Shown here: positions 7,260-7,696 of the stretch, piece by piece
Layout of the letters: each line of letters starts with the position of its first letter
How positions within the stretch are numbered: the first letter of the stretch is position 1
NCBI GenBank assembly: GCA_014384545.1
Contig: JACNFQ010000082.1
Span: forward strand, 1 to 7,696
DNA from: a bacterium
GTDB lineage: Bacteria; UBP7; UBA6624
DNA length: 7,696 nucleotides
Reading direction: 5' to 3'
The notes under the pieces: generated by a model
The model's database searches: none
The model's input: only the letters and a program-made list of their open reading frames with translations
Told to the model about the DNA's origin: nothing
Translations under genes and position numbers: made by a program

Positions 7260-7696
7260 GGAAGCGGGAGTCGGAGCGCATCCTAGGGGCGTCTCTCTTT
7301 CCAAAGGGGGGTGAAAGGGTTCTCCAAGGCACGAGTAAGGGGCGTTCTTCTCTCGTCGCTTCTCCGGCAGGCACAGGCAAGCGAGATTTGGCAGCACTGG
7401 CGTTGCTGGAATCCCTCCTTAGTGGTGCTTCTTGGGTTCTTTCGCTTTCCCCAGGTCAAAAACGGGCACGCCGATGGTCTCGCAGGGTAGGGCGAGCGAT
7501 TGAAACATCAAGCTGGGCAGAGTCATTCCAGATTATTGGCCCCTCGGAGGATTCTCTGTTAGAGAGTGTGGAAGCCGTTTCTGGTGGACGGGGAGGGCTC
7601 TTTCGGGGCTTGCCCGCTCTTCAAGCCCTGCTCGTTCATTCCCCGCCATTCCGAGAGAACATCCTTCCTCGCCTTGGGGCAGTATCTGTGGAGGGT
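7256..7696 (+). CDS. Superfamily-2 (DEAD/DEAH-type) helicase-like protein, probably catalytically degenerate (3' end outside the window)
   Basis: The first 147 residues are present and the frame is open to the window end. The start ATG 7256 overlaps the previous stop as ATGA and has a GAGGTG ribosome binding site. Residues 33-55 (LVASPAGTGKRDLAALALLESLL) have the shape of SF2 helicase motif I plus its helix, usually APTGSGKT; here the Mg-contacting Ser/Thr after GK is Arg43. WVLSLSPGQKRARRWSRRVG (60-79) matches the motif Ia region (usually 'vLyl.PtraLa'). PALQALLVHSPPFRENILPR (120-139) followed by LGAVSVEG (140-147) matches the 'tTPe.LhalLl...lr.LglVVvDEaH' stretch that carries motif II, but the D of DE is Val145. 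Two catalytic motifs thus look altered, suggesting a nucleic-acid-binding or structural protein rather than an active helicase. Motifs III-VI and any C-terminal domain lie outside. A general P-loop ATPase of another family remains possible because only the N-terminus is seen. Confidence 0.75.
   Translation, partial: MRKRESERILGASLFPKGGERVLQGTSKGRSSLVASPAGTGKRDLAALALLESLLSGASWVLSLSPGQKRARRWSRRVGRAIETSSWAESFQIIGPSEDSLLESVEAVSGGRGGLFRGLPALQALLVHSPPFRENILPRLGAVSVEG

Noticed and set aside
1-7696. CRISPR array, tRNA, rRNA, insertion sequence or attachment sites
   Set aside because: Nearly every base is in one of five overlapping genes and I see no spaced direct repeats, cloverleaf, transposase or terminal inverted repeats.

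Overview
The window is a densely packed, single-direction (+ strand) bacterial gene cluster: five genes, two of them cut by the window edges, with no intergenic gap longer than 10 bases. Joins are TGATG (gene 1/2), 10 bases (2/3), ATGA (3/4) and ATGA (4/5), and every internal start has a purine-rich Shine-Dalgarno sequence, so this is almost certainly one translationally coupled operon that starts upstream and continues downstream. I see no promoter, terminator, RNA gene, CRISPR array or mobile element. Hand counts of three 60-base lines gave 48-58 % GC. The host is a bacterium; membrane topologies and cluster type would fit a Gram-negative such as a deltaproteobacterium/myxobacterial relative or planctomycete, but the sequence does not settle the phylum.

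Layout. (1) 1-471: C-terminal end of a membrane protein, with a beta-rich stretch, one transmembrane helix and a cytoplasmic beta domain that ends like an FHA domain. (2) 471-3656: a 1061-residue tubulin/FtsZ-superfamily protein with an N-terminal nucleotide-binding GGTGTK loop and the tubulin signature SNGTGGGCFLD, followed by about 700 residues of mostly helical sequence. (3) 3667-5919: a 750-residue protein with a cytoplasmic alpha/beta-like N-terminal region, two transmembrane helices and a helical cytoplasmic C-terminus. (4) 5916-7259: a 447-residue four-helix membrane protein with a large Cys-containing extracytoplasmic domain and a very acidic cytoplasmic tail. (5) 7256-window end: the start of a superfamily-2 helicase-like protein whose motif I (SPAGTGKR) and apparent motif II (SVEG) both depart from the catalytic consensus.

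Together these look like a membrane-anchored machine: three membrane proteins, a cytoplasmic GTP-binding tubulin-like protein and a helicase-like, possibly inactive, protein. Large tubulin-like proteins encoded beside vWA-type membrane proteins have been described as a putative membrane-remodelling system (Makarova and Koonin's FtsZ-like families); the helicase-like partner and the Cys-rich membrane protein are the parts I cannot match to that description. Its job is unknown; a defence or nucleic-acid transaction role at the membrane is a hypothesis only. A second oddity is the large number of G tracts (6-9 G) on the coding strand, one of them lying exactly in the GTP-binding signature loop of the tubulin-like gene.
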